Part shown: piece after piece, positions 12,602-24,588 of the stretch
Numbering within the stretch: the first letter of the stretch is position 1
How the letters are laid out: each line of letters opens with the position of its first letter
Source: Campanula takesimana
Lineage: Eukaryota > Streptophyta > Magnoliopsida > Asterales > Campanulaceae
Direction of reading: 5' to 3'
Assembly: GCA_026119855.1 (NCBI GenBank)
Contig: JAOWBW010001900.1
Location: 62,001 to 126,000, forward strand
Length of the DNA stretch: 64,000 nucleotides
Notes under the pieces: model-generated
What the model saw: the letters and a program-made list of their open reading frames with translations, nothing else
Databases searched by the model: none
What the model was told of the DNA's origin: nothing
Program-made: the position numbers and the translations under genes

Positions 12602-14357
12602 CAAGTACACGTACTCAATTATTGCGAATACCAATCAAGTTCAACTATGGCACGTAAGTGTCCATGTAACACGATCAATCCAAGTTAGGGTCTATTAATA
12701 ACAGACCTCAATCACGTAGTAGGGTATATCACTTTGTCACATGCCAAGTTTGCACGTACGTATTCATATCACGTTTAACACATTAAAGTGTCTATCACGA
12801 TACCCTTACTATCATGTAGAGCCCAATACCTTAGACTCTAAACACGTAGTAGAATAGGTCACATCATACCTAATCACAGTCATATCTCACGTATATGTAT
12901 CGTTAGTAATCGAATACATTTTCTAACACATATTGTGTTATGTAGTTATTCTTATTACTTAAATCGTAGTATTCACGATTATATGAATTATCTTCATATT
13001 ATACTAGTCCCTATTTTCTTTAGGAACCCATTTCAAGACAAGATATCTTCTTTATATTTTATATACTTCATTGAGTATATACACGATTAAAAACTAAATC
13101 ATTTACACTTTAGTGCTTATTTATAGCACTTCCAATATACACGTATCAAGTTCAAGTATGTAATAGAGTTAATCATTCTCTATCTAGTTCCATAACCCAA
13201 TTCTTTGGTTATTCATGTCATGTACCAATCAATCAAGAAGCCACATTCTATCAAGTAAATATATGCAAGATTTGCATATACACATCAAGAATCTTTCAAG
13301 TTTATTACCATACTCATGTAATGGTTTCAAGACATTCAAGACTTTCAAGACAATCAAGACAGTCAAGACTTTTACAAGATTTTATCATCTTGTATCCAAG
13401 TTCTCAATCCATTTTCTTGGATGGTTAAACATGTACAAGAGTTAATTAACTTATACTTAAGTTATCAATCCAACTCTTTGGTTATTTAAGACAAGTACAA
13501 AATTTACTCATCTTATATTCACGTTTTAATTAAGAAGATGAGCTATACATCTCCCAATCAAGTTCACGATCCTATTCCTAGGATATTCAAGTTCAAGGCA
13601 TAGCTTTAATGCCCTTAAGTTGTACAATCTTTAGATTCAAGACACGTAGAAGAGTCCTTACTCTTACACTCAAGTTCAAGTTCAGAAGATGAATTATACA
13701 TCTTACTTGTACAAGTTTTCAAATCCTTTTCTTAGGACATTCAAGCTCAAGACATTAGTTGGTGCCCCTAAGGTACACAAACATTACTTCAAGACACATA
13801 AAAGAGTTACTACTCTTATATCCAAGTTATCATTTAATTATGATTCAAGTCCACATTTCATTTGTTCACAAAGGGACTATTTTCAGTACTAGAGTGTTCT
13901 ACAACACTTATCTAGGCCATCTAGGGTAGTACCCTAAACCTAGACCAAGAATAATTCGAGTTCAAATTAAGTAAATGAGCTAGACAACTCATACTTACGA
14001 GTTCTTAATCCCCTACATAGGATATTCGAGTTCAAGACACTAATTTGGTGCTCTCACGGTGCACAAACATTAGTTCCAAGACAAGCATAACACATAAGTG
14101 CTTGTTCATAGCACTTTCAAGACATATAAAAGAGTTATTACTCTTATACTTAAGTTCTCATTTGAGTTCTATAAGTGTCCATGTTCAAGACTAAGTTCTC
14201 CTTTTAATTCAATGAGTATACACGTTTAAAACCAAGTTCTGATGCCCCTAAGGTGTCACAACACTTGCTAGGACATCTTATACTAAGGTTATATACCTTA
14301 ACTAGAGTTACTTCTAACTTATACAAACTTTAAACAACATTTTGTTTTTCAGGTAAC

Positions 14358-14469
14358 TGTGCGGTCGCCTAAAATGGCCTGTGCGGTCGCACACAAGCAG
14401 GTCAATTCCTTTGAAAAACCTTTCAGAAAGTTGGGCGGTCGCCCAAGTATTTTTGTGCGGTCGCACAAG
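14358..14469. repeat. CpG-rich palindrome quartet in G2 LTR 2
   Basis: Four GCGGTCGC-core units with the same spacing as LTR 1. Confidence 0.85.
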
Positions 14470-15458
14470 GTACCAAAATGCGAAATTTTCATTTCTTTCC
14501 CAGGTTAAGAAATCTCCGTCCCAAACGTAGGAGTAACTTTCTATTAACATTTTAATACACCCAGGAGTATACAAACATTTTCTTAACACCTATTTTCAAG
14601 CTCAATTCATTCTTTTATCGTCCCATAAATAATAGGACAATTTCCTTTTATTTCAATTAAATATTTCACCGACCCAAAAGTATAAGTACAATTTTATATT
14701 ATACTACTATATCCATTTAGGGATACTTCCATTCATTTCCCCGTACCACAAATAATGGTACAATTTTTCTAATAATATTTAAATCAAGTTACTATTTTAC
14801 CGTCTCACGAATAGGAGTATAATTTTCAATACTTTTTCAAGTTTCTTTTCCCAGTTGCAAGCTATTCCTTCATATTTAGCATACGAATACTCCCTTCGTC
14901 CCAATTTTACAAGTATCACAAAAATTGCTCAAAACACAATTTTAACAAGAACAAGTAGCGGGAATAACATATATACATGTTATTACAAGTAAGGGAAGCT
15001 AATAACTTACCTAGTCAAAAATCAAGTTGACCCAAATTAATTTCTGATCGGCCTGGAACGCTCTATTCAACGCCACGAATATTTATCCGGGACCAGAATC
15101 ACGAACAGAGGGATAATTAAGCTCGAGGAGTCGAGAATAGGGTAAAACTGAACTCCCTTCTATGGAACAGAGAGAAAGAACGAGAAAGCTTGAGAATATG
15201 AATTGCCTTTCTCAGGCAACCAACATTATATACTTGGAACTTTCCAAGAATTGCAACTAGGCCCCTCAAGTTTCACTTCCTACAAAAAGGCCCCTAAACT
15301 TTCAACTTTGACATTTAACCACCTTAAATTTTCTAAAGTAGTTAAATAATTAACTCAAATAAAATAGCATATAAATATGCTAGTCAAGAATTTTACAAGC
15401 AAGTCAAGAATTTAACAAATAAGTCAAATATTTAACGATAATAAGGATGGGAGTTACA

Positions 15459-16756
15459 TCCTCCCCACCTTAAAGAAAATTCGTCCTCGAATTTTTACTA
15501 GATCAAGATTATAACATATATAATCAACAAGTAGAACTCAAGAACATCACGACTATGCACAGATACTCACATATTCTATGCAATTTAGATGTATCAATTA
15601 TAACAACAAAACACATAAAGTCAAACAGACTCGATTAGTCAATCCACTATATCGGTGAAACTTGACATATCCACTAAAAATAATAGAACTGGTCATATCC
15701 TCCAGATCACTGTAATACTGGTCAAATCCACTTGGAAATCTCAAATACTGAAATCGTGGTTATCCATCGTTTCAATATTCAGAACTGACTTTACGTATAT
15801 CAATCCATCAAGACAATCCATCAAAAGATGTAGCTCTCGGTGTCAAATAGTTAACAATGAAGCTGCCTTCGAAATTCATTCATGAATCTCTAACAAGACC
15901 ACGAAATCTCAAGAACACACGTACCTTGGTTGTTTCCACTTATAGGTCAACACAGATACTCACTTCAGACATCCACTACAAGGTAGATATATCCTCTATC
16001 AAGAAATTCTCAAGTTGAATCTTCAACTCGTTTAACTCAATCGAGGTCAAGAACATTAATCCAGATGTCAGCACTGTATTCGCACTGTCACAACTCAAGA
16101 TAATCCAAGTTTCTCATCAAGAATGGATACATCCATCTGGTTTGGTGTAGAAACTCCACTGTCAATCACATAGGTTAAATACCCAGTACAATCTCAAGAA
16201 CCCTTTCTAAACTTTCAATGCTGAACATAAAGGTTATGCATAAATCTATCATGCTCACATATATAGTCAAGCATACTAGCATAGAAATAATTACCATCTA
16301 TTGTGGTAAACAAGAATGACCTAACACATAGAAAGTCAAGTCATAACACGTATCACATCAATGTCCCATACCGGTGACACGACCAAGTTAACATAGAACG
16401 TATAGGGTGTTATCACCCACACTTCTATCAAGCTCTTACTAATAACAATATCAAGCACGTAGTCTCTTACTAGAGAATACACTTCCACGCAATTCACGAG
16501 ATAAGGACAAGCATGCATATATAGCACGAAACAATGTCCATAAGACAAGATAGATACGCCTAAGTCTTTGAAGACTCGCGCTCTCGATTCTCAAACCATC
16601 TAATCCAATTGGATCAACACTATCAACTCCAGTCCTATGCCTGGTATAACAACAAGTAACGAAAAACTCGGCGTCGAAAACACACCCAAGACTAACCCAA
16701 CCTAGGCCATAGACCCTATCCAGGCTAAGAGCTAAACCATAGCTCTGATACCACAC
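15459..16756 (-). mobile_element. G2 internal segment 2
   Basis: A near-identical copy of internal segment 1. The differences noticed are a 2-bp deletion near 15,570 and one substitution near 16,344. The purine tract is at 15,459-15,471 and the primer site at 16,742-16,753. No gag or pol is present. Confidence 0.85.
16742..16753 (-). other. Primer binding site, G2 internal 2
   Basis: TGGTATCAGAGC on the minus strand, three bases from LTR 3. Confidence 0.85.
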
Positions 16757-17846
16757 TGACACGCCCCAAGTCCCGGGATTCCCTAATAGAACCTCGAACC
16801 TGGTGCGCGTAACTAACAAGAAACAAGAAACTAACGGGAAACAGAAAGAATACCTGTTAAAAACAAAACTGACATGATATATATACTCAAGAGTAGGGAG
16901 CTAAGATAGCTCACACGAGTTCTAGACCAAGAAAATTAAAACCAAATTGGTTACATACAGCGGAAGACATGCCTAGCAAATAAGCTGGCATCAAGAACTG
17001 TCTAGAGACAACAAATACTACCCCAATACAAGCCCAGAGTTTATTAACTCATACAAGATCGTCCTTACCAAAATATCAAAGGACACTAACTTCGAACAAG
17101 AATATCCTGCTGAGTAAGTTCCCAGCTAAGTCGAGCCTTACTGCGTACTATCCCCTGCTTTCCTGGGGGGGGGGGAAACAATTAAACAAATAAAGGGTGA
17201 GATAAATCTCAGTAAGCTTTAACATGCAACTATATGTCATGTTATCATGCAATACAAGTAGATACTCAACTAAACATATATCAAGTATCATCAAGTAACA
17301 AGTATAGGAGAGGCTAAGCCAACCCAACAAGTAATCAAGCTCAAGAAAGGTTCAGGTAACAAGTAGTCAAGTAGTGTGAGAGGCTAAACCAGCTCACCAA
17401 GATGCACATAGGCCTATCACGCATTGTACCTGAATCCTTCCTTATTTCTCCCAAGAATACCATTTGTTATCGATGCTTTTCTAGCTGAGGACAACCAAGA
17501 ACAAGAACAAGAGACTGCTGTGCAGTATATAAGAATACCTGGTAACCAGTGTCATCCACAAGAAAAGATCCATGAGGTGAACAGGACAGGAGTTAGCATT
17601 CACTTAGGTCAGGCTTATTGCTCCAACCAAGGAAGCTATGCCCTTACTATGGCCGGTAGTAAGGGGTCAGGCGGAAATACATAGGGACCCGATTGTCACT
17701 TAAACCCCAGCTCTCGCGACAAGCGTGAACCTATATATTTCGAACAAGCAAGGAGAACCAGCTGGACTCACACAAGAATGTACAAGTAGATATTTACTTG
17801 AACTACGAGAACAGAACTCAGTCCCTTATTAGTGGACTATTCTTTA

Positions 17847-17960
17847 TGCACCATGTAATCATGTATCATGTGCTCACGAGAATATGCACCATGTAATTAT
17901 GTATCATGTGCTCACGAGAATATACACCATGTAATTATGTATCATGTGCTCACGAGAATA
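17847..17960. repeat. 38-bp unit repeated three times (LTR 3)
   Basis: Same triplet as in LTR 1 and LTR 2. Confidence 0.85.
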
Positions 17961-19717
17961 CAAGTACACGTACTCAATTATTGCGAATACCAATCAAGTT
18001 CAACTATGGCACGTAAGTGTCCATGTAACACGATCAATCCAAGTTAGGGTCTATTAATAACAGACCTCAATCACGTAGTAGGGTATATCACTTTGTCACA
18101 TGCCAAGTTTGCACGTACGTATTCATATCACGTTTAACACATTAAAGTGTCTATCACGATACCCTTACTATCATGTAGAGCCCAATACCTTAGACTCTAA
18201 ACACGTAGTAGAATAGGTCACATCATACCTAATCACAGTCATATCTCACGTATATGTATCGTTAGTAATCGAATACATTTTCTAACACATATTGTGTTAT
18301 GTAGTTATTCTTATTACTTAAATCGTAGTATTCACGATTATATGAATTATCTTCATATTATACTAGTCCCTATTTTCTTTAGGAACCCATTTCAAGACAA
18401 GATATCTTCTTTATATTTTATATACTTCATTGAGTATATACACGATTAAAAACTAAATCATTTACACTTTAGTGCTTATTTATAGCACTTCCAATATACA
18501 CGTATCAAGTTCAAGTATGTAATAGAGTTAATCATTCTCTATCTAGTTCCATAACCCAATTCTTTGGTTATTCATGTCATGTACCAATCAATCAAGAAGC
18601 CACATTCTATCAAGTAAATATATGCAAGATTTGCATATACACATCAAGAATCTTTCAAGTTTATTACCATACTCATGTAATGGTTTCAAGACATTCAAGA
18701 CTTTCAAGACAATCAAGACAGTCAAGACTTTTACAAGATTTTATCATCTTGTATCCAAGTTCTCAATCCATTTTCTTGGATGGTTAAACATGTACAAGAG
18801 TTAATTAACTTATACTTAAGTTATCAATCCAACTCTTTGGTTATTTAAGACAAGTACAAAATTTACTCATCTTATATTCACGTTTTAATTAAGAAGATGA
18901 GCTATACATCTCCCAATCAAGTTCACGATCATATTCCTAGGATATTCAAGTTCAAGGCATAGCTTTAATGCCCTTAAGTTGTACAATCTTTAGATTCAAG
19001 ACACGTAGAAGAGTCCTTACTCTTACACTCAAGTTCAAGTTCAGAAGATGAATTATACATCTTACTCGTACAAGTTTTCAAATCCTTTTCTTAGGACATT
19101 CAAGCTCAAGACATTAGTTGGTGCCCCTAAGGTACACAAACATTAACTTCAAGACACATAAAAGAGTTACTACTCTTATATCCAAGTTATCATTTAATTA
19201 TGATTCAAGTCCACATTTCATTTGTTCACAAAGGGACTATTTTCAGTACTAGAGTGTTCTACAACACTTATCTAGGCCATCTAGGGTAGTACCCTAAACC
19301 TAGACCAAGAATAATTCGAGTTCAAATTAAGTAAATGAGCTAGACAACTCATACTTACGAGTTCTTAATCCCCTACATATGATATTCGAGTTCAAGACAC
19401 TAATTTGGTGCTCTCACGGTGCACAAACATTAGTTCCAAGACAAGCATAACACATAAGTGCTTGTTCATAGCACTTTCAAGACATATAAAAGAGTTATTA
19501 CTCTTATACTTAAGTTCTCATTTGAGTTCTATAAGTGTCCATGTTCAAGACTAAGTTCTCCTTTTAATTCAATGAGTATACACGTTTAAAACCAAGTTCT
19601 GATGCCCCTAAGGTGTCACAACACTTGCTAGGACATCTTATACTAAGGTTATATACCTTAACTAGAGTTACTTCTAACTTATACAAACTTTAAACAACAT
19701 TTTGTTTTTCAGGTAAC

Positions 19718-19829
19718 TGTGCGGTCGCCTAAAATGGCCTGTGCGGTCGCACACAAGCAGGTCAATTCCTTTGAAAAACCTTTCAGAAAGTTGGGCGGTC
19801 GCCCAAGTATTTTTGTGCGGTCGCACAAG
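19718..19829. repeat. CpG-rich palindrome quartet in G2 LTR 3
   Basis: Four GCGGTCGC-core units, same as LTR 1 and LTR 2. Confidence 0.85.
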
Positions 19830-20820
19830 GTACCAAAATGCGAAATTTTCATTTCTTTCCCAGGTTAAGAAATCTCCGTCCCAAACGTAGGAGTAACTTT
19901 CTATTAACATTTTAATACACCCAGGAGTATACAAACATTTTCTTAACACCTATTTTCAAGCTCAATTCATTCTTTTATCGTCCCATAAATAATAGGACAA
20001 TTTCCTTTTATTTCAATTAAATATTTCACCGACCCCAAAAGTATAAGTACAATTTTATATTATACTACTATATCCATTTAGGGATACTTCCATTCATTTC
20101 CCCGTACCACAAATAATGGTACAATTTTTCTAATAATATTTAAATCAAGTTACTATTTTACCGTCTCACGAATAGGAGTATAATTTTCAATACTTTTTCA
20201 AGTTTCTTTTCCCAGTTGCAAGCTATTCCTTCATATTTAGCATACGAATACTCCCTTCGTCCCAATTTTACAAGTATCACAAAATTTGCTCAAAACACAA
20301 TTTTAACAAGAACAAGTAGCGGGAATAACATATATACATGTTATTACAAGTAAGGGGAAGCTAATAACTTACCTAGTCAAAAATCAAGTTGACCCAAATT
20401 AATTTCTGATCGGCCTGGAACGCTCTATTCAACGCCACGAATATTTATCCGGGACCAGAATCACGAACAGATGGATAATTAAGCTCGAGGAGTCGAGAAT
20501 AGGGTAAAACTGAACTCCATTCTATGGAACAGAGAGAAAGAACGAGAAAGCTTGAGAATATGAATTGCCTTTCTCAGGCAACCAACATTATATACTTGGA
20601 ACTTTCCAAGAATTGCAACTAGGCCCCTCAAGTTTCACTTCCTACAAAAAGGCCCCTAAACTTTCAAATTTGACATTTAACCACCTTAAATTTTCTAAAG
20701 TAGTTAAATAATTAACTCAAATAAAATAGCATATAAATATGCTAGTCAAGAATTTTACAAGCAAGTCAAGAATTTAACAAATAAGTCAAATATTTAACGA
20801 TAATAAGGATGGGCGTTACA

Positions 20821-20825
20821 ATATG
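20821..20825. repeat. Target-site duplication ATATG, right of G2
   Basis: Second copy of the duplication at 6,028-6,032. Confidence 0.9.
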
Positions 20826-22035
20826 AATATGTACGTGCAAATATTTCATATGACAAAATGATATAGTATGACATACCCTACTACTTGGTTGGGGTCTGTT
20901 ATTAATAGACTCTAATTTGGCTTGATTGTGTTACGTGGACACATTATGTGCCATTGTTATACTGATTTGTATTCGCAGTTATTGCGTACATGTACTTGTA
21001 TTTGGTGAGCACATAATTACATGGTTCATGAGGAGCTAGTCCACTACTTTTGGACTTAGTTCTATACTCTTGTAGTTCAAGTAAACATCTACTTGTGCAT
21101 TCTTGTGTGAGTCCAGCTGGTCACCTTGCTTGCTCGGAGATGTATAGGTTCACGCTTATCATGAGGCTGGGGCCAAAGTGATAATCGGGTGCCTATGTAT
21201 CTGCGCTTGACCCCTTACTACAGGCCATAGTAAGGGCATAGCTTCCTTTATTAGAGCAATACGCCTGATAAAAGTGAATGCTAAAACTCGTGAACACCTC
21301 GTGAATCTTGTTCTTGTTAGTGACACTGGTTACCGGGTCCTATTGTGTACTGCACAGCAGTACTTGATCGATCGTGATTTGTCAACTGCAATAAGCAACG
21401 ACAACAATGGTTTACTTGGGAGGAATAAGGTTGGAATATCCTTTGTAACGTGATAGTTTAGCCTTACGTGTTAGCTACTTGATGAGTTGGCTTAGCCTCT
21501 CAAATACTTGTTACTTGATGATATCTTGAGCATGATTACTTGATAATCTTCTTGATTTGCATGATTACATGGTAACATGCTATGTACTTGTATCTAGTAA
21601 CTTGCTGAGATTTATCTCACCCCGTTCCTTGTTTATTTGTTCCCCCTCCCCAGGAAAGCAAGTGGTAATACGTTGTGAGGCTCGACTTAGCAGGGGCATA
21701 CTTGGCAGGTTGTTCTTGTTTGGGATTGTTATCCTTTCCAGTTTGGTGAGGATGATTTGGTATCAGTTGTTTAGACTCAGTATATTGGGTAGACTTATAT
21801 AGTGTTCTTGTAATGCCAGCGTATGTTCTAGGCATGTTTTCCGCTGTGTACAACCATTTGGTTTAAATTTCTTGGTATAGAACTCGTTGTGAGCTATCTT
21901 AGCTCGTTCCTCTTGAGTATATATATGATGTCAGTTTGATATAAGCAGGTGTCATTCCCGTTTCTTGTTTCTTGTTAGTCACGCGCACCAGGTTCGAGGT
22001 TCTATTAGGGAATCCCGGGACTTGGGGGCGTGTCA
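20826..22035 (+). repeat. G1 LTR-A, right part
   Basis: It continues LTR-A after the G2 insertion and ends GGGGGCGTGTCA. The parts total 3,430 bp, against 3,435 bp for LTR-B. A TATATATATGA stretch near 21,920 lies about 110 bp before the end and could be the TATA box of the LTR promoter. Confidence 0.88.
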
Positions 22036-22039
22036 ATTT

Positions 22040-22051
22040 TGGTATCAGAGC
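22040..22051 (+). other. Primer binding site, G1 internal 1
   Basis: TGGTATCAGAGC, four bases after LTR-A, of the initiator tRNA-Met type. Confidence 0.88.
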
Positions 22052-23699
22052 TATGGTTTAGCTCTAAGCCTGGATAGGGTCTATGGCCTAGGTTGGGTTA
22101 GTCTTGGGTGTGTTTTTGATGTCGAGTGCTTTGTTACTTGTTGTTATACCAGGCATAGGACTGATGTTGATAGTGTTGATAGTGTTCCCCACTAGATGGT
22201 TTGAGAATCGAGAGCGCGAGTCTTTAAAGACTTAGGCGTATCTATCTTATACAGTGGACATTGTTTCGTGCTATATGCATGCTTGTCCTCATTTATTGAT
22301 TTACGTGAAAGTGTATTCTCTAGTAAGAGACTACATGATTGATATCGTTATTTATAAGAGCTTGATAGAAGTGTGGGTGATAACACCCTATACGTTATAT
22401 GTTAACTTGGTCATGTTACCTGCATGGGGCATTGATGTGATACGTGTTATGGCTTGGCTTTTTATGTGTTAGGCCTTTCTTGTTTGCCACAATAGATGGT
22501 GAATATTTCTATGCTAGTATGCTTGACTATTTATATGAGCATGATATAATTATGTATGACATTCATGTTCTGCATTGAAAGCCCGAGAATGATCATCAAG
22601 GTTGTGCTGAATATTTAGCATATGTGGTTGATGGAAGAATGTCTACACCAAAATTGAAGAATAGATACATCATTCTTTGTGAGATCTCAGATATAATTTC
22701 TACTGAGTAGTATATGATACATGATGATAACCTTGAGTTATCTTGAGTTTCTACGGTACAAATATAGTGCTGATATCTAAATCAATGTTCATGACATCGG
22801 TTGAGTTCAACGTGTTGAAGGTTCAACTTGAGAAATTTCTTGATAGAGGATTCACCCAGCTTAATATATCTGCATGGGGTGTATTTGTATTGATTGGCAT
22901 GAAGAGATATGGTACTTTGCGATTTCATATTGAATGCAAAGAGTTCAACTAGGTGACTATAATGAACCAGTACTTGTTATCGTGTATGAATGAATTATTT
23001 GATCCCTGAAGTTAATCAGTGGTCTATTCAGTGTTTGATTGATAAGTGGCTACCATTAGTTGGAAAGTCAACTATGAGGATATACTGAAGACATCTTCTC
23101 ATATCAGGTATGCTCGTTATGAATTCGTAAATATGCTATTTTGATTGATATATGATCTAGCAGTATTGATGGATTTGATGAATGATATCTTCAAACCATA
23201 ATTTGATTTCTTTGCGATGAATTGATTAATGACCTATGGTGTATACCAAGTCGCAGATTGAGAATTGATTGTATTGATATTTCTCGAGAGAAATAATTGT
23301 TTCCAAAAGCTAGCAAGAGATAGAGGATCTATTACCTTGAAGTGGATGCCTGAAGTAAGCATCTTTGTTGACCTATATAAGTGGAAACAACCGAGGTACG
23401 CATGTTCTTGAGAATTTCTTGATCTTGTTAGAGATTCATTAATGAATTTCGAAGGTAGCTCTATCATTAACTATTTGAGACATAAAGCTACACTTTCTGA
23501 TGGATTGATAAACGTGAAGCCAATTTTTAAATATTGAAATGTGGATGACCATAACTTCAGTATTTGACCTTGCCTAATGGATTCGACTACTATGATGGTT
23601 ATTTGGAGGATATGACCAGTGTTACTATTTTCTCGTGTATGTGTCAAGATTCACCAATATAGTGGATATGATAAATTCATTATGCATAGTGAAGCTCGA

Positions 23700-24190
23700 A
23701 CAAGAGATAAAACGTGTGTTAATTCAAAATGGTAACGTACTTGTATATGCTTCGAGGAGATTGAATCTTTATGAATAGAATAATTCTACTCATGACTTGA
23801 AATTGATTGTGATCCTACGGCTATGGTATTAGCGGATTCATTGAACATAAAGACTTGTATTTCATGATTGATGGTACTGAATGGGAGAAAATTTCTGAGT
23901 ATTCAACTAAATCCTTGAATTGCGATTATTTGAAAGCAGAATATCAGAGATCGTTTGATTTGTTATAATCCTTCGAGATTTGTGAATATATGAATATATT
24001 GCGATGGATTTCGTGGAAGGATTATCATTTAATAGATAAGTCCCGATGATATTGGTTATAGTGGATTGATTAATCAAATCTGCTTGACTTTACGTGTTGT
24101 GATTTTATGATCGATACATCTTGATTACTTGGGATACCTGTGGATATAATATATGACAGGGATTCTTGTTCTACATCTTGTTCTACACCT
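23700..24190 (+). pseudogene. Decayed gypsy RNase H and integrase relic in G1
   Basis: Short conceptual pieces fit a Ty3/gypsy polyprotein in the right order. NGNVLVYASRRLN (near 23,730) resembles the start of the RNase H domain. AMDFVEGLSF (24,001) resembles the start of the integrase core. IPVDIIYDRDS (24,134) resembles the segment around the second catalytic aspartate. Stops and frame changes separate these pieces, and most of gag, protease and RT is missing or unrecognisable. It shows the lineage of G1 and is not a gene. The assignment rests on short motif matches. Confidence 0.6.
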
Positions 24191-24575
24191 TGTTTTACAT
24201 CTTGATTATGATAATTTTTTTGAGCACTCTGGATATTTAACCGAGGTTGCTTCTTGATCATATGTTGCGAGCATGTGAAGTGGATTTCCTTGTGGCTATT
24301 GTATGAGCTTGCTATTTAGTAGAAATTCCATCACACGAATTACTTAGTATATGGGTAATTGCTTGTATGGATACTTGATTCTTGTCTTGAGCACGAATAC
24401 TTCTTGTGAAAGTTTCATGGAAAAGTCACAGTATCGAGAAGGTTATGTGAGAATAATACTCGCAGGTAATTGATAATATGGTGTGGTATACCATATTCTT
24501 GCTATTCTTGAGTTCTATTTGTTATTTATATGTGTTATAATTTCGATCAGTAAAATTCGAGGACGAATTTTCTTT

Positions 24576-24588
24576 AAGGAGGGGAGGA
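24576..24588 (+). other. Polypurine tract, G1
   Basis: AAGGAGGGGAGGA lies immediately before the TGTAACG start of LTR-B. A frame resembling the usual gypsy pol end (a GAGGACGAATTT block) precedes it. Confidence 0.85.

Larger units (their letters stand above)
11395..15458 (-). repeat. G2 LTR 2 (middle, mosaic)
   Basis: It is 4,064 bp long. In its left part, up to the site equivalent to 8,245, it shares diagnostic bases with LTR 3. From the site equivalent to about 9,555 to its right end it shares them with LTR 1. It also has about ten private changes, several in homopolymers. This mosaic is what a crossover between the two outer LTRs would produce. Confidence 0.85.
6033..20820 (-). mobile_element. 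Gypsy-type retrotransposon tandem G2 (LTR-int-LTR-int-LTR)
   Basis: This is a 14,788-bp insertion on the minus strand into G1 LTR-A. Three LTRs of about 4.06 kb alternate with two internal segments of about 1.3 kb, with a period of 5,362 bp. Outer ends are TG...CA and a single ATATG pair flanks the whole array. Internal segments keep the primer site and purine tract but no gag or pol, so it is a non-autonomous, large-LTR derivative (LARD-like). It belongs to the same broad family as G1: both share LTR termini, primer site, purine tract and long stretches of LTR. Its LTRs are about 630 bp longer. Confidence 0.9.
16757..20820 (-). repeat. G2 LTR 3 (5' LTR in element orientation)
   Basis: It is 4,064 bp long and ends GGGCGTTACA next to the ATATG duplication. 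In its last 550 bp it has five substitutions not shared with LTR 1 or LTR 2, including the GGGCG/GGGAG change next to the terminus. Confidence 0.88.
22036..24588 (+). mobile_element. G1 internal region 1
   Basis: A 2.55-kb internal region bounded by a primer site and a purine tract (24,576-24,588). No intact gag or pol frame remains. The first part corresponds to the G2 internal segments. Confidence 0.85.

Noticed and set aside
6033..20820. G2 as a segmental duplication of host DNA or an assembly stutter
   Set aside because: The units start and end exactly at LTR boundaries, the copies differ by scattered substitutions, and the outer edges have a target duplication. An assembly artefact would give identical copies. 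Copy number still needs long reads.
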